From: Hyphomicrobiales bacterium
Lineage (GTDB): Bacteria; Pseudomonadota; Alphaproteobacteria; Rhizobiales; Beijerinckiaceae
Direction of reading: 5' to 3'
Assembly (NCBI GenBank): GCA_900473415.1
Contig: UCLR01000007.1
Location: 248,001 to 312,000 of the forward strand
Length of the DNA: 64,000 nucleotides
The notes beneath the pieces were generated by a model. That model was not told where the DNA came from. It worked only from the letters and a program-made list of their open reading frames with translations, and did not search any database. Shown piece by piece: positions 17,926 to 29,830 of this stretch. Position numbers and translations under genes: made by a program. Within the stretch, counting starts at the first letter, position 1; each line of letters starts with the position of its first letter.

Positions 17926-18399
17926 CTACCGGAAGACGACGCTGACGACTTCGTAGGACTTGCCGCCGCCGGGCGTGGTCACCTGCACGGAATCGCCGAC
18001 CTTCTTGCCGATCAGCGCGCGTGCGATCGGCGAGCCGATCGAGACCTTGCCGGATTTCACGTCGGATTCCGGCTCCCCGACGATCTGGTAGCTCTTCTCT
18101 TCCTCGGTGTCGTCGTCGATCAGCTTGACCGTGGCGCCAAACTTGATCGTGTCGCCGCCGAGCTTGGCGACGTCGATGACGTCGGCGCGGCCGATCAGCG
18201 ATTCGAGTTCCTGGATGCGGCCCTCGTTCAGCGACTGCGCTTCCTTCGCCGCGTGATATTCGGCGTTTTCCGACAGGTCGCCGAGGGCGCGCGCCTCGGA
18301 GATCGCGGTGATGATGCGCTGGCGCTCGACCTGCTGGCGGTGCTTCAGCTCCACCTCCAAAGCGGCAAAGCCGCTCACGGTCATCGGAACCTTTTCCAT
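17926..18399 (-). CDS. greA: transcription elongation factor GreA
   Basis: A 157-residue factor that enters the RNA polymerase secondary channel and stimulates cleavage of backtracked RNA. The N-terminal coiled coil holds the catalytic-tip acids in [18 protein letters not shown]. The C-terminal FKBP-like domain has [39 protein letters not shown] is the usual alphaproteobacterial start, with GGACGGAAAGA before the ATG. carB ends its upstream side in the same orientation with a gap of about 107 bases, the conserved carB-greA pairing. Confidence 0.97.
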   Translation of the reverse strand: MEKVPMTVSGFAALEVELKHRQQVERQRIITAISEARALGDLSENAEYHAAKEAQSLNEGRIQELESLIGRADVIDVAKLGGDTIKFGATVKLIDDDTEEEKSYQIVGEPESDVKSGKVSIGSPIARALIGKKVGDSVQVTTPGGGKSYEVVSVVFR

Positions 18400-18505
18400 T
18401 CTTTCCGTCCCATAAGCTTCAAAAAGCGCGGCTCGCCGGCTGCCTTTCCGCCGCCGGCGTCCCCGCGCTTCCGATCGATCTTTGAACCTCGACGCCCCCG
18501 GCCGG

Positions 18506-21823
<3,318 letters not shown>

Positions 21824-21963
21824 GATCTCGGCCAATTTTCGTGGGCGCGCGCAAGGCCATCCGATCGAGAGAGCGGGCCGGTGCGAACGCCAGAATGAAT
21901 GCTAGGCGCTCGCTATAGACGGGCAAGGCGGCGGGGGGAAGCTAAAAGCGCTTCCGCCCGACA

Positions 21964-23178
21964 TCAGCGCACAGGTCGCGGTGCCGGAACGACGAGATCG
22001 ATCTCCAGCGACTTGGGCGTTCGGCGCTTGTGCTGCATGGAAAGGGCGAGCACGGCGAGCGCCGCGATCTCGCAGGCCGCGCCGACAAAGCCGAGCGGCC
22101 ACGTGCCGGCATGGCGCATCACCTGTTGGCCGAGCGCAGCGCCGGCCGCGATGCCGAAATAGAGTGCCGAAGCGTTGAGTGACAGGGCGACCACGGCGGC
22201 ATCCGGCGCCATCGCCGCAAGGCGCGACATCTGCGAGGGATGGCCGGCCCAGCCCGCCGCGCTCCAGATCAGCAAGACGAACGGTATCGGATAGATCGCC
22301 AGCGCCGGCGGCAGGCTCACCGCGACGAGGGAGGCCGAGAAAAGCGCCGCCGCCAGCAGGCTCAACACGACGGTGAGCGAGCGCTCCGGGCCGAAGCGGT
22401 CACTGGCGACGCCGCCAAGCTGGTTGCCGATGGCCGAGCCGATGCCCGAGACGACGAGCATCGCTGCGAGCCAGGGGCCGGCGATGCCAGCGTGGTTGGT
22501 CAGGAACGGAGCGATGTAGGTGTAGAGAACGAAGGCGCCCGTGGTCCACAGCATCGTCGTCGCCAGGGCGAGCAACACGTCGCCGCGGCTGGCCACCTGC
22601 AGGCGCTCGCGCAGCGTGTTGGTGCCACGCGGCAGGCTCTTGGGCAGCTTCAGGAGCAGGCCCACCAGCGACAGTGCGCTGAACAGCGTCACGATCAGGA
22701 AGGCGAGGTGCCAGCCGCCGAAGGAGACCACGGCGGTGCCGATCGGGATGCCGAGAATCAGCGAGACCGTCATGCCGCCGGTGACCAGCGCAATGGCACG
22801 GCCGCGACGCTCGGGCGCAGAGACCGCCACTGCGACGGCATTGGCCGCGGGCATGAAGACGCCGGAAGCGACCGCCATGACGATCCGGGCGACCATGACA
22901 ACCCAGAAGTCGCTGGCGAAAGCGGCGCCGAGATTGGCGAGGCCGAAGACCGTCATTGCGCCGACCAGCACGAGCTTGCGGTCAGCGTCGCCGAGCAGCG
23001 TCGAGAAGATCGGCGAGCCGATCGCGTAGGAGAGGGCGAAGATCGAGATGAGCAGGCCCGCGGTGTCGACCGAGACGCCGAGGCCCGAGGCGAGATGGGG
23101 CAGGATGCCGGTGACGATCAGGCTGCCCGTGCCGATGGCGAAGGCGCCACCGGCGAGGGAAAGAAGGCGCGTATCCAT
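21964..23178 (-). CDS. MFS transporter, DHA1-type (AraJ/PbuE/Cmx-like efflux)
   Basis: A 404-residue inner-membrane protein with 12 predicted helices. Helix 1 is LAGGAFAIGTGSLIVTGILPHLA, and loop 2-3 has the MFS motif in GSPIFSTLLGDADRKLVLVGA. Motif C-like GGMTVSLILGIPIGTAV in helix 5 marks proton-driven antiporters of the DHA1 group that export purines, sugars or drugs. The gene is divergent from an ArsR-type repressor with two palindromic operators in between, so it is probably the regulated pump of that switch. Substrate is unknown. Confidence 0.9.
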   Translation of the reverse strand: MDTRLLSLAGGAFAIGTGSLIVTGILPHLASGLGVSVDTAGLLISIFALSYAIGSPIFSTLLGDADRKLVLVGAMTVFGLANLGAAFASDFWVVMVARIVMAVASGVFMPAANAVAVAVSAPERRGRAIALVTGGMTVSLILGIPIGTAVVSFGGWHLAFLIVTLFSALSLVGLLLKLPKSLPRGTNTLRERLQVASRGDVLLALATTMLWTTGAFVLYTYIAPFLTNHAGIAGPWLAAMLVVSGIGSAIGNQLGGVASDRFGPERSLTVVLSLLAAALFSASLVAVSLPPALAIYPIPFVLLIWSAAGWAGHPSQMSRLAAMAPDAAVVALSLNASALYFGIAAGAALGQQVMRHAGTWPLGFVGAACEIAALAVLALSMQHKRRTPKSLEIDLVVPAPRPVR

Positions 23179-23227
23179 GGGAGTGATCCTTGCGGATGAT
23201 CGCTGTTTCGAAGGCGAGCTTCAAAAT

Positions 23228-23243
23228 TTCAATGATCGTTGAA
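23228..23243. promoter_or_regulatory. putative ArsR-type operator 1
   Basis: TTCAATGATCGTTGAA is an inverted repeat (TTCAA-N6-TTGAA) with A/T flanks that extend the symmetry. It lies 50 bases upstream of the MFS start, in the divergent gap. Confidence 0.7.
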
Positions 23244-23278
23244 TTTTAAGATCGCCTGCTTCTGATCGCAAGGCTAAT

Positions 23279-23294
23279 TTCAATGAATGTTGAA
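23279..23294. promoter_or_regulatory. putative ArsR-type operator 2
   Basis: TTCAATGAATGTTGAA repeats the same TTCAA-N6-TTGAA design 51 bases from operator 1, close to five helical turns, so two dimers could bind the same DNA face. It covers the upstream ATG at 23287, which argues for the downstream start of the repressor. Confidence 0.7.
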
Positions 23295-23331
23295 TATTGT
23301 CAGGAGTGACGGCATCGCCTATCTCAGAGCC

Positions 23332-23700
23332 ATGAAGCCGCTCTTTCATCCCGATATCGAGGATGTCGCGCCCGCCGACCTGTTCGCGGCGCTGGCCGAT
23401 CCGATCCGGCTCGGCATCCTCGTCGCGCTCGCTAATGTCAGTGAGGTCGACAAGGCGCGCTGCAGCGATTTCACGGCCTTCGCTTCGCCTTCGCTCCTGT
23501 CCTATCATTTCGGCAAGCTGCGCGAGGCGGGCGTCACCCGCATGCGGATCGAGGGCACGTCGCGCTATCTCAGCATCCGGCGCGAGGAGCTCGACCAGCG
23601 CTTCCCGGGACTGCTCAACAGCGTGATCGAGACGGCGCGACGCGACCCGAACCTGCCGCGCCTCGGCCCGGACTGGCCTGCCACCCTCGACGTTCCGTAG
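23332..23700 (+). CDS. ArsR/HTH_20-type transcriptional repressor
   Basis: A regulator of 122 residues with a winged helix: LFAALADPIRLGILVALANV, then SPSLLSYHFGKLREAGVTRMRIEGTSRYLSIR. It lacks the vicinal cysteine pair of metal-sensing ArsR (only one Cys, in KARCSDF), so it probably senses an organic ligand or is redox-linked. The C-terminus (FPGLLNSVIETARR) resembles regulators of MFS pumps. An ATG at 23287 is in frame but falls inside operator 2, so 23332 is used. It likely represses itself and the divergent MFS gene. Confidence 0.88.
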   Translation: MKPLFHPDIEDVAPADLFAALADPIRLGILVALANVSEVDKARCSDFTAFASPSLLSYHFGKLREAGVTRMRIEGTSRYLSIRREELDQRFPGLLNSVIETARRDPNLPRLGPDWPATLDVP

Positions 23701-23811
23701 GGTCAGGCTTCGCCCCATTGACAGGTATCGATGCCGGTTTAGCGTCTTCGCTTCCGCGATGGCGCCAGGCCGGATCGCGATGCGGCACCGGCTAAGCCCG
23801 AACCAGGGAGC

Positions 23812-24879
23812 ATGGCCATGCGTGCTGCCGACCCTCAGAAACTCGATGCATTGGTAGGGCGTCTCGTCGGCGACGTCGGCGCATGCGTGACCGGGGCGCT
23901 CATCGTGCTCGGTGACCAGCTCGGGCTCTACAAGGCGATGGCCGATGGCGAGCCGGTGAGCGCGGCTGCGCTGGCCGAGAAGACGGGCTGCAAGGAGCGC
24001 TATGTCCGCGAATGGCTCGCGGCCCAGGCTGCCGCCGGCTATGTCGATTATGACGAGGGCAGCGACAGATTCAGCCTGTCGCCGGAGCAGGCGGTCGCTT
24101 TCGCCGACGAGGGGAGCCCGGCCTTCTTCGCCGGCGCCTTCGAAGTCGTGCAGTCGATGTGGGTCGACGAGCCGAAGGTGGAGGAGGCCTTCCGCAGCGG
24201 CTCCGGGCTCGGCTGGCACGAGCACAGCAAATGCCTGTTCCGCGGGACCGAGCGCTTCTTCCGGCCGGGCTACAACGCGCATCTGACGACGGAATGGATC
24301 CCGGCGCTCGAAGGGGTCCACGACAAGCTCATGAGCGGCGCGACCGTGGCCGATGTTGGCTGCGGCCACGGAGCCTCGACCATCCTGATGGCCCAGGCCT
24401 ATCCGAAGTCACGCTTCTTCGGCTTCGACTATCATGGCCCTTCGATCGAGCGGGCACGCGAGGCTGCGGAGAAGGCTGGCGTCGGCGAGCGGATCGTCTT
24501 CGAGCGGGCCTCGGCGAAGGATTTCCCTGCGCAGGGCTACGATCTCGTCGCGATGTTCGATTGCCTGCACGACATGGGCGACCCGGTGGGGGCCGGTCAC
24601 CATGTCCGCGAGACGCTGGCCGGCGACGGGACCTGGATGATCGTCGAGCCGTTTGCGCACGATAAGCTCAAGGACAACCTGAACCCGGTCGGGCGGATCT
24701 ATTACGGCGCCTCGACGATGATCTGTACGCCGGCGTCGCTGTCGCAGGAGGTCGGGCTGGGCCTGGGCGCGCAGGCGGGTGAGATGCGGTTGCGCAAGGT
24801 CGCGCTCGATGCCGGCTTCTCGCGCTTCCGCCGCGCCACCGAGACGCCCTTCAACATGGTGTTCGAGGCGCGCGCCTGA
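23812..24879 (+). CDS. class I SAM-dependent methyltransferase with N-terminal winged-helix domain
   Basis: A 355-residue protein. Residues about 20-95 form a winged-helix dimerisation domain (TGALIVLGDQLGLYKAMAD, LAEKTGCKERYVREWLAAQAAAGYV), as in Rv2258c-type enzymes. The methyltransferase core follows, with motif I VADVGCGHGASTILMAQAYP near 180, FFGFDYHGPSIE as motif post-I, and YDLVAMFDCLHDMGDP. The layout matches small-molecule O- or N-methyltransferases. Substrate is unknown. It is monocistronic, with a 110-base leader after the repressor gene. Confidence 0.88.
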   Translation: MAMRAADPQKLDALVGRLVGDVGACVTGALIVLGDQLGLYKAMADGEPVSAAALAEKTGCKERYVREWLAAQAAAGYVDYDEGSDRFSLSPEQAVAFADEGSPAFFAGAFEVVQSMWVDEPKVEEAFRSGSGLGWHEHSKCLFRGTERFFRPGYNAHLTTEWIPALEGVHDKLMSGATVADVGCGHGASTILMAQAYPKSRFFGFDYHGPSIERAREAAEKAGVGERIVFERASAKDFPAQGYDLVAMFDCLHDMGDPVGAGHHVRETLAGDGTWMIVEPFAHDKLKDNLNPVGRIYYGASTMICTPASLSQEVGLGLGAQAGEMRLRKVALDAGFSRFRRATETPFNMVFEARA

Positions 24880-24965
24880 GGCTTGCCCGATTCCGGATGC
24901 GCATTTGCTCGCCGGAACGACGAAGGGTGTTTTCACGGCGATGCGGCATGCTCTAGAAGGCCGGC

Positions 24966-25370
24966 ATGCCGCTTCGTCGCTATCCGCGCCAATTCCGCCA
25001 GCTTGTCGCTTATGTCGTCGCCGGCGGCCTGACGGCCGTGGCGCATTACGGCGTGCTGATCGGACTGGTGGAACTCGGCCATGTCGACCCGGTGCCGGCG
25101 ACGCTGGTGGGCTTCATCGTCGGCGCAGTGGTCTCCTACACGCTCAACCGTTGGATGACCTTTGACGCGACGCGCGGCCATGTCGAGGCTGGCTGGCGAT
25201 TCGCCCTGATCGCGGCCGGTGGCTTCGTGCTCACCGGCATCCTGATGCATCTGTTCGTCAGCCGCGCCGGTCTGCCCTATCTGCCGATGCAGATCGTGAC
25301 GACCGGCGTCGTGATGGTGTTTTCCTTCCTCGGCCACAAATTCTTCAGCTTTGCCGACCGGGCGGTCTGA
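24966..25370 (+). CDS. GtrA family membrane protein
   Basis: A 134-residue protein with four hydrophobic helices. RQLVAYVVAGGLTAVAHYGVLIGLV is the conserved first helix region, GAVVSYTLNRWMTF the centre, and FSFLGHKFFSF the C-terminal motif. GtrA proteins are thought to flip lipid-linked sugars across the inner membrane for cell-surface glycosylation. No GtrB-like glycosyltransferase is adjacent. Confidence 0.88.
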   Translation: MPLRRYPRQFRQLVAYVVAGGLTAVAHYGVLIGLVELGHVDPVPATLVGFIVGAVVSYTLNRWMTFDATRGHVEAGWRFALIAAGGFVLTGILMHLFVSRAGLPYLPMQIVTTGVVMVFSFLGHKFFSFADRAV

Positions 25371-25400
25371 GGGGAAGCGCCTTCGCGCCTCATCTGCAAG

Positions 25401-25868
25401 TCACTTCGGCGGCTCGACCGTCAGCGTGAACTGGCTGCGGCCGGTGCGGCCTTCCTTGTCGGTCGCTTCGATCTCCACGACATGCTGGCCGGGCGGGACG
25501 ACGACAGCCGGCGCCTCGATGCCGCCCGCCGTGATGAAAGGCTTGACGCGGGCGGTGAGGTCGATCGCCGGATTGCGGCGATAGGTGACGCGCACGCTGT
25601 CCGGCTCGATCGGCACGCCGTTGCTCGGCACGAAGCGCACCGCGAGGCGGAAGGGGCCGTTGCCCACCTTCGCCGGCGTGCCGAGTGTGTCGATGGCCGG
25701 GCCGCGGGTGAGATTGCGCACCGAGCCGGCGACAGTGCCGGTCGAAGGCAGGCCTGCTTCCTCGCGGGTGATGAGCTGTACGGGCTCGGCCGCCATCGCC
25801 GACGACACGATGCAGGCAGAGAGAAGAAGTACCGGCAGGATCTGCCGGGCGAACCCAGTCTTGATCAT
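25401..25868 (-). CDS. secreted Ig-like-fold protein of unknown function
   Basis: A 155-residue exported protein. The signal peptide ends S-S-A-M-A before AEPVQL; a cysteine at residue 19 lies in the hydrophobic core (LLLSACIVSSAMA), so lipidation is possible but the lipobox is imperfect. The mature part looks like a single beta-sandwich, with SVRVTYRRNPAIDLTARVKPFI and HVVEIEATDKEGRTGRSQFTLTV. No catalytic motif is visible. It starts only 5 bases after the stop of the upstream zinc-ribbon membrane protein, so the two are probably co-expressed. Confidence 0.75.
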   Translation of the reverse strand: MIKTGFARQILPVLLLSACIVSSAMAAEPVQLITREEAGLPSTGTVAGSVRNLTRGPAIDTLGTPAKVGNGPFRLAVRFVPSNGVPIEPDSVRVTYRRNPAIDLTARVKPFITAGGIEAPAVVVPPGQHVVEIEATDKEGRTGRSQFTLTVEPPK

Positions 25869-25872
25869 GTGC

Positions 25873-26646
25873 TTATTTCACTCCCAAAAGAACGGCTATG
25901 AAGCCGGCTATGGCCGAGAAAACGGTGCTGACCATAAGGACCGTCGTCTCGATGGTTTTGATGGTTTCAACCGGCAGCTTGCCGTTGATGGCCAGCAGAC
26001 CCTTACGCAGCTCAGGCAGCGAGACGAGGCCGCGCGCGGTGAGCGCAGCCTGCGTGACACGCAGCAGCATGCCGGAGAGCATGGAGGCGCCGATGCTCAG
26101 CGCATAGAAGAAGGTTTCGCGCCAAGCGGTCGGTCCCTGCGGAAGAAGCGGTATATTGTCGAGCCAACCGAGCAACGCGTTCATGGCCGCGACAGAAAAA
26201 ATTGCGAAACCTATCGCGACGCTGGCGTCGAACCAGGTGAGGCGGGGTCGAATGCCGAAATAGATCAGGCCGGTGCCGAAGGGGATCGCGATCGAGGCCA
26301 TGCGCAGGACCGAGAGCGACAGGTCGAGCCAAAGCACGACCATGGCATAGGCGCCGAGGAGCAGCAGGAAGCCAACTGGTAGCGCGTGGTAGCGGCGGCG
26401 GGCGATCAGGCCATGACGGGGCGCCGGTGGTGGGGCTTCCGCGTCAGGCGCGTCCGGATTGGGCGCGGCCGGCGCGACGCGGCGTTCTTCGCGAGCCTTC
26501 TCGATGCCGGCGATGCGGCATTCCAGCGCTTCGATCCGGCGCAACAGCGGCAGCACGGGCGTGAGATCCCGACCGCAGGAGCGGCAGGACAGCACATGGC
26601 GGCTGAGCACGGCTTCGCAATAGGGACAGACAGTCTGGTCCTGCAC
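25873..26646 (-). CDS. zinc-ribbon membrane protein of unknown function
   Basis: About 257 residues from a GTG start. The N-terminus has a rubredoxin-like double knuckle, TVCPYCEAVLSRHVLSCRSCGRDL, then a short coiled-coil (LRRIEALECRIAGIEKAREE) and a Pro/Ala-rich linker. From about residue 90 there are five or six hydrophobic helices. A longer frame reaches a TTG at 26706, but 26646 places the ribbon at the start as usual in such proteins. Function is unknown. Its close spacing to the secreted Ig-like gene suggests an envelope pair. Confidence 0.7.
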   Translation of the reverse strand: MQDQTVCPYCEAVLSRHVLSCRSCGRDLTPVLPLLRRIEALECRIAGIEKAREERRVAPAAPNPDAPDAEAPPPAPRHGLIARRRYHALPVGFLLLLGAYAMVVLWLDLSLSVLRMASIAIPFGTGLIYFGIRPRLTWFDASVAIGFAIFSVAAMNALLGWLDNIPLLPQGPTAWRETFFYALSIGASMLSGMLLRVTQAALTARGLVSLPELRKGLLAINGKLPVETIKTIETTVLMVSTVFSAIAGFIAVLLGVK

Positions 26647-26810
26647 GGAATTCTCGGGCCTTTGGGAAAGAGCGCGCTGAAAGCCACAAAAACTGCGGCA
26701 AATCAAGTCGTCTGTGCGCGATCAGTTACGGAAGCCGCCGCTTCCTCATGGTCATGGCCGGGCACACCGCGGCCGTTCCGGAAGCCGGAGCCCGTCCTTG
26801 CGGGGCCGCT

Positions 26811-27503
26811 TCAGGTTGGCTTGAACGCCTTGAAGGTCATGCGGTGCGGGTTGTGGCCGAAATTCTTCGGGCGCTGCGGCTCGGCGAAGCCGGCTTCGCG
26901 AATCAGCGCGGACATCTCCTCGGGCGTATAAGTGGAGAGGCCGTACTGCGCCCTGAGCTTGCGATAGTCGGAGAAGGCGGTGCGCACGAGCCCCGCTAGC
27001 GCCGCCGTGAGAAAACCGCCGCGCCAGGCGAAGACGAGGAGCTGCGAGGCGTCGGTCAGCGGGCTCACATCGGGAGGGATGACGTCGGCGGCGATCAGCG
27101 CACCGCCGGGCTTGAGCTTGCCATGCCAGGTTCGCAGCAGAGCCTTCAGCTCGTCGGGGGAGAGATATTGGACCAGCGAATTGGCGACGACGAGGTCGAG
27201 CGAGGCTTCGGGCAGCGCCTCGACCTCCTCGGGCGAGACCACGGCGATGTTGCCGATTCGGCCGAACTGGGCGCGCAGCTTCTCGCGGACATTCGGCGCG
27301 GCTTCGCAGAGCTGCAGCCGGCCGCAGGCAGCCGCAACGCGGGCAGCATCGAGCGCCTCGCCACAGCCATGGTCGAGCACGGCGGCATCCGGCGCCGGGA
27401 TATGGTCGATCAGGTCGCTGGCGATGGCGCGGTAATGCAGGAGCTTGTGCCGCGGCGAGACGTAGATGGAGTGCTCGCCGTTCCAGAAGTCGCGCCAGGA
27501 CAT
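26811..27503 (-). CDS. class I SAM-dependent methyltransferase
   Basis: A 230-residue enzyme. Motif I is AAVLDHGCGEALDAARVAAACG, motif II LDLVVANSLVQYLSPDELKALL, and motif III LKPGGALIAADVIPPD. The N-terminal MSWRDFWNGEHSIYVSPRHKLLHY and the C-terminal EMSALIREAGFAEPQRP are typical of single-domain small-molecule methyltransferases of the UbiE/Methyltransf_11 group. Substrate is unknown. It stands between the zinc-ribbon gene and the PilZ gene on the same strand. Confidence 0.85.
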   Translation of the reverse strand: MSWRDFWNGEHSIYVSPRHKLLHYRAIASDLIDHIPAPDAAVLDHGCGEALDAARVAAACGRLQLCEAAPNVREKLRAQFGRIGNIAVVSPEEVEALPEASLDLVVANSLVQYLSPDELKALLRTWHGKLKPGGALIAADVIPPDVSPLTDASQLLVFAWRGGFLTAALAGLVRTAFSDYRKLRAQYGLSTYTPEEMSALIREAGFAEPQRPKNFGHNPHRMTFKAFKPT

Positions 27504-27622
27504 GCTCTCGCCATCCGCCGTTCGGGAGCAGCGACAGGCTGCCTCGCGCGAAGGACTAAAGCCAGCCGCTTCGATATGGAAGTGCAGTCGTCATTCCGGG
27601 CGAGCAGCGAGAGGGCTTCCTC

Positions 27623-27895
27623 TCAGGCGTTCGGCGGCTTCGGCTTGGCGAAATGGATGCCGATTTGGCGCTGACGGACCCAGACCAGCGACGCGGCGCG
27701 GAAATCCTCGTCGTCGTCGGCGCGGTAGTGCAGGTCCATCGGCAGCGGCCTGTCAGTCTCTGGTTGCAGCCGCGCGCCAGTCGCCGAGATGTCGACGACA
27801 CGGCAGGAGACGAGGAAGCGTTTGGCGGCATCGAATAGCTTCGCGGAGCGAAGCCTGCCCCGCCAGCGTGCCGCCTGCCTGCGCTCGATGCCCAT
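27623..27895 (-). CDS. PilZ domain protein
   Basis: A 90-residue single-domain protein. The c-di-GMP contacts are the N-terminal arginine cluster (ERRQAARWRGRLR) and the VDISATGARL motif (D-x-S-x-x-G). It would bind cyclic di-GMP and relay the signal to motility or surface functions. The closing residues (RQRQIGIHFAKP) match the last strand of PilZ barrels. The partner protein is unknown. Confidence 0.85.
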   Translation of the reverse strand: MGIERRQAARWRGRLRSAKLFDAAKRFLVSCRVVDISATGARLQPETDRPLPMDLHYRADDDEDFRAASLVWVRQRQIGIHFAKPKPPNA

Positions 27896-27996
27896 CCCGC
27901 CGTTCCAGCCGTTGTCAGTTCGCGGCGAACCCTAGAATATGAAAATTGAGTGAGGCTTAAGCCGATCTCGCAATTGCCGTCTTTACAGGACTCCCG

Positions 27997-29250
27997 ATGC
28001 TGCTCCTTCCGAGACTGCTGAAACGGTTCGTTCGCAAGGGCAGGCTGACGGTGATCACGCCGGACGGGCGTCGCCACAGCTTCGGGGCGGGCCCTGAGGA
28101 GATGCTCTTCGCCGGTGTGCGCAAGACAGCTCCCGCCGTCACCGTGCGCTTCCATGATGACCGCGTCGAGCGCGAGCTCTTCCTCAATCCCGAGCTGGCC
28201 TTGGCCGAAGGCTATATGGACGGGCGGATCGACTTCGAGGAAGGCACGATCCACGACCTGCTGACACTGTTCTGGCTGCAGCGCCGCGAGATGCGCAAGG
28301 ACCCGCTGCAGCAGGCGATCCGGAAGGTCCGCTTCAAGATCCGGCGCTGGCGGATGCACAACCCGCTGGGCGTCGCCGGCAAGAAGGTCAAGCACCATTA
28401 CGACATCCCGACGGAGTTCTACCGGCTCTGGCTCGACGAGACGATGACCTACTCCTGTGCCTACTGGCATTCCCCGGACGTAGGGCTGGAGAACGCGCAA
28501 AGGGCGAAGCTCCGGCATCTTGCCGCCAAGCTGAAGATTGAGCCCGGCATGAGCGTGCTCGACATTGGCTCGGGTTGGGGCGAGCTTGCGATCTACCTGG
28601 CCAAGGCGTGCGGGGCGAAGGTGACTGGCCTCAACGTCTCGCCCGACCAGATGGCTGAGGCCCGCAAGCGTGCCGAGGCCGCCGGCGTCGGCGATGCCGT
28701 GACCTTCGTCAACAAGGACTACCGCGAGCTGACCGGCACCTTCGACCGCGTCGTCTCGGTCGGCATGATGGAGCATGTCGGCGTCGCGCATTACCTCGAA
28801 TATTTCGAGAAGATCCGTGACCTGCTGACGCCGGACGGGATCGCGCTCGTCCATTGCATCGGCCGTGTCGGGCCGCCCGGCTTCACCGGCCCGTTCTTCG
28901 ACAAGTACATCTTCCCGGGCGGCTATGCGCCGGCGCTTTCGGAGGTGTTCGCCGCCGTCGAGCAGACGGGGCTATGGGCGTCCGACTGCGAGTTCTGGCG
29001 CCGGCATTACCACTGGACGCTGGAAGCCTGGCGCGAGCGTTTCATGGCGCATCGCGAGGAGGTCGTCGGCATGCTGGGCGAGCGCTTCGCGCGGATGTGG
29101 GAGTTCTATCTCTGCGCCTGCTCGATCTCCTTCGACATCGGCGGCGACATGGTGTTCCAGCTCCTGCTCGGTCCGCACAAGAGCGCGGTGCCGATCATCC
29201 GCGACTACGTCACGGATGATGAGAAGGCGCTGGCGGCACGCGGGTTCTGA
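27997..29250 (+). CDS. cfa: cyclopropane-fatty-acyl-phospholipid synthase
   Basis: A 417-residue enzyme that adds a methylene bridge from SAM across double bonds of phospholipid acyl chains at the inner membrane. The N-terminal lipid-binding region has VRFHDDRVERELFLNPELALAEGYMDG; the core has KKVKHHYDIPTEFYRLWLD, YSCAYW and the SAM motif SVLDIGSGWGELAIYLAKA. GMMEHVG and the carbonate-site region FFDKYIFPGGY are present. It is divergent from the PilZ gene. Synthesis usually rises in stationary phase or acid, but no stress promoter could be identified here. Confidence 0.95.
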   Translation: MLLLPRLLKRFVRKGRLTVITPDGRRHSFGAGPEEMLFAGVRKTAPAVTVRFHDDRVERELFLNPELALAEGYMDGRIDFEEGTIHDLLTLFWLQRREMRKDPLQQAIRKVRFKIRRWRMHNPLGVAGKKVKHHYDIPTEFYRLWLDETMTYSCAYWHSPDVGLENAQRAKLRHLAAKLKIEPGMSVLDIGSGWGELAIYLAKACGAKVTGLNVSPDQMAEARKRAEAAGVGDAVTFVNKDYRELTGTFDRVVSVGMMEHVGVAHYLEYFEKIRDLLTPDGIALVHCIGRVGPPGFTGPFFDKYIFPGGYAPALSEVFAAVEQTGLWASDCEFWRRHYHWTLEAWRERFMAHREEVVGMLGERFARMWEFYLCACSISFDIGGDMVFQLLLGPHKSAVPIIRDYVTDDEKALAARGF

Positions 29251-29261
29251 AGGCCCGGCTT

Positions 29262-29783
29262 TCAGTCCGCATCCGTGAAGTCGAGGACGAGGAGCGCCTC
29301 GTCGACATAGCTGTCGCCGACCAGCAAGGCCTTCTTCTCCAGGCCGTATTGCTGGAAGCCGAGGCGCTCGTAGAGCCGCCGAGCCGGGAGGTTGTCGGCG
29401 CCCACTGCGGCCTGCAGCAGCACGACCTGGCCTCTTGCATGCTCGATGATCGCGTGCACCAGGGCTCGTCCAACTGCACGGCCACGATGACCGGGCGTCA
29501 CATACACGCCGACGAGAAGGCCCTTGTGCCGCGATTTGGCGGAGCCGTTCGGAATGATGAAGCCGGCGGTGCCGACGAGTTCGCTGCCTGCAAAGGCTCC
29601 GAACAGGCAGTTTGTCGGGCCGGCGCCGAGGCGTTTCGCGATCATCTCGGGCGCGCGGGCCTCTTCGTCCTCGAGGCTCGCGCCGAAGGCATCCGGGTGA
29701 CTGCGGAGCGCCTCCAGCCGCAGCTCGCGATAGGCAGGCGTGTCGGCCGGCGTCAGCAGGCGTATCGGGTGGGCGTTCGTCAT
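29262..29783 (-). CDS. GNAT family N-acetyltransferase
   Basis: A 173-residue acetyltransferase. The start PIRLLTPADTPAYRELRLEALRSHPDAFG, the acetyl-CoA loop VYVTPGHRGRAVGRALVHAII and the end RRLYERLGFQQYG are standard. It resembles the YitI/RimI-like group of unknown substrate. It converges on cfa, with 11 bases between the stops. An upstream ATG at 29810 adds nine residues that do not align with the family. Confidence 0.88.
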   Translation of the reverse strand: MTNAHPIRLLTPADTPAYRELRLEALRSHPDAFGASLEDEEARAPEMIAKRLGAGPTNCLFGAFAGSELVGTAGFIIPNGSAKSRHKGLLVGVYVTPGHRGRAVGRALVHAIIEHARGQVVLLQAAVGADNLPARRLYERLGFQQYGLEKKALLVGDSYVDEALLVLDFTDAD

Positions 29784-29830
29784 GGGGCGAGCCGAGCACG
29801 GCCGCCCCATGCAGGCAAGGGCCCCCGGCC

